Assembly (NCBI GenBank): GCA_020160955.1
Contig: JAIUOX010000004.1
Span: forward strand, 22,825-86,824
DNA from: Pseudomonadota bacterium
GTDB taxonomy: Bacteria > Pseudomonadota > Alphaproteobacteria > Reyranellales > Reyranellaceae
Length of the DNA stretch: 64,000 bases
Reading direction: 5' to 3'
Of the stretch, positions 63,093 to 64,000 are shown piece after piece. A program made the translations under genes and the position numbers. A model generated the notes under the pieces. The model saw nothing but the letters and a program-made list of their open reading frames with translations. It did not search any database and had not been told where the DNA came from. Each line of letters starts with the position of its first letter. Within the stretch, counting starts at the first letter, position 1.

Positions 63093-64000
63093 ATGAGCTG
63101 GCAACCGGAACTCGATGAACTGCGCCGCCGCCAGGAGATGGCCAGGCGCATGGGCGGCGCCGACAAGGTCAAGCGCCAGCACGACGGCGGCCGGCTCACG
63201 GTGCGCGAGCGCATCGACCGGCTGGTCGACAAGGACTCGTTCCGCGAGATCGGCAGCGTCGCCGGCAAGGCCGAGTACGACGGCAAGAACGACCTCGTCG
63301 ACCTGATGCCGGCCAACGCCGTGATGGGCCGCGCCAGGATCGACGGCCGCAACGTCGCGGTGACCGGCGACGACTTCACCGTGCGCGGCGGCTCGGCCGA
63401 CGCCACGATCAAGGAAAAGGACATCTTCATCGAGCGCTACGCCAACCAGTACCGCGTGCCGCTGATCCGCATCATCGAGGGCTCCGGCGGCGGCGGCTCG
63501 GTCAAGACGATCGAGACCACGGGACGCGCCAACGTCCCGGGCGTGCGCGGCTGGGAATGGGTGGTGCGCAACATGGCCACCGTGCCGACCGTCGGCCTGG
63601 GCCTCGGCTCGGTCGCCGGGCTGGGCGCGGCGCGGCTGGCCGCGACGCATTACTCGGTGATGGTCAAGGAGACCTCGGCGATGTTCGTTGCCGGCCCGCC
63701 GGTGGTGAACCGCCTCAGCACGAAGCAGTTCGACAAGCAGGAGCTGGGCGGCTGGGAGATCCAGCTGCGCGCCGGCGCGATCGACGAGGCCGCCGACAGC
63801 GAGGACGAGGCCTTCGCGCTGGCCCGCCGCTTCCTGTCCTACCTGCCCTCTTCGATCGACAGCGCGCCCGAGCGCGGCCCGGTGACCGACGACCCGGCGC
63901 GGCGCGAGGAGTCCCTGTTCGAGGCGATCCCGCGCGACACCCGCAAGGTCTATCGCATCCGGCCGATCGTCGAGAAGATCGTCGACCAGGGCAGCTTCTT
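63093..64000 (+). CDS. Acyl-CoA carboxylase carboxyltransferase subunit (3' end outside window)
   Basis: The first 302 codons of a carboxyltransferase of the propionyl-/methylcrotonyl-CoA carboxylase beta type. Seen are LTVRERIDRLVDKDSF, VAVTGDDFTVRGGS (the crotonase-like N-domain), a RIIEGSGGGGSVKT glycine-rich turn and GLGLGSVAGLGAARLA. The frame is open to the last base, so the C-terminal half, and probably a biotin-carboxylase partner gene, lie outside. Which acyl-CoA it uses cannot be told from this half. Confidence 0.85.
   Translation, partial: MSWQPELDELRRRQEMARRMGGADKVKRQHDGGRLTVRERIDRLVDKDSFREIGSVAGKAEYDGKNDLVDLMPANAVMGRARIDGRNVAVTGDDFTVRGGSADATIKEKDIFIERYANQYRVPLIRIIEGSGGGGSVKTIETTGRANVPGVRGWEWVVRNMATVPTVGLGLGSVAGLGAARLAATHYSVMVKETSAMFVAGPPVVNRLSTKQFDKQELGGWEIQLRAGAIDEAADSEDEAFALARRFLSYLPSSIDSAPERGPVTDDPARREESLFEAIPRDTRKVYRIRPIVEKIVDQGSF

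Overview
The window is about 64 kb of very GC-rich DNA with dense, overlapping operons. Gene content points to an alphaproteobacterium, probably near the Rhodospirillales or Reyranella-type lineages: ntrX followed by hfq-hflX, a MetG without zinc-binding cysteines, many ATGA/GTGA stop-start overlaps and GTG starts. Genus-level identity is an inference that I cannot check.

Layout. 1-5.4 kb: end of ntrX, a class IV aminotransferase, a HAD phosphatase, hfq, hflX, a solitary groES and an inositol-phosphatase-like gene. 5.4-16.7 kb (minus strand): mazG, a small exported protein between AT-rich patches, then a housekeeping run of MBL hydrolase, tatD, metG, holB, tmk, a DD-carboxypeptidase, rlpA and mltB, followed by pcaB. 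16.77-26.91 kb: a ~10.1 kb integrated element in a tRNA-Ser(UGA) gene. It has a tyrosine integrase, two small DNA-binding regulators, a RepA-like ATPase operon, an HK97-type capsid and portal, and a cargo end with a SIR2-like protein divergent from a membrane protein and a winged-helix-like protein. No terminase, prohead protease, tail or lysis gene is recognisable, so it resembles a capsid-encoding phage satellite or a reduced prophage. 27-39.3 kb: HNH-like protein, K+ channel, an MscS channel with a cyclic-nucleotide-binding domain, a truncated copy of the K+ channel, a sugar-acid dehydratase, a glycosyltransferase, mobB-fdhD with two uncharacterised partners, two paralogous lipoproteins, a histidine kinase and a methyltransferase.

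39.3-49.1 kb (minus strand): a selenocysteine formate dehydrogenase island in the order fdnG-fdnH-fdnI-fdhE-selA-(Sel1-repeat gene)-selB-selC. fdnG contains an in-frame UGA (Sec198) followed by a SECIS-like hairpin, so the selenoprotein lies beside most of its own decoding machinery. fdhD and mobB, for sulfur transfer and molybdenum cofactor supply, lie 5-10 kb away. selD is not in the window. 49.3-54.2 kb: an arsenic resistance operon set (ArsR-ArsC fusion, Acr3, a second ArsR with what looks like a leaderless promoter, a Cys-tailed flavoprotein and an MFS exporter). 54.2-56.1 kb: a fatty-acyl-AMP ligase preceded by a cobalamin riboswitch, an unusual pairing. 56.3-64 kb: zinc-ribbon protein, SGNH-like protein, a solo CoxL-type molybdoenzyme subunit, the three 5-oxoprolinase genes (pxpA divergent from pxpBC) and the start of an acyl-CoA carboxylase carboxyltransferase gene cut by the window end.
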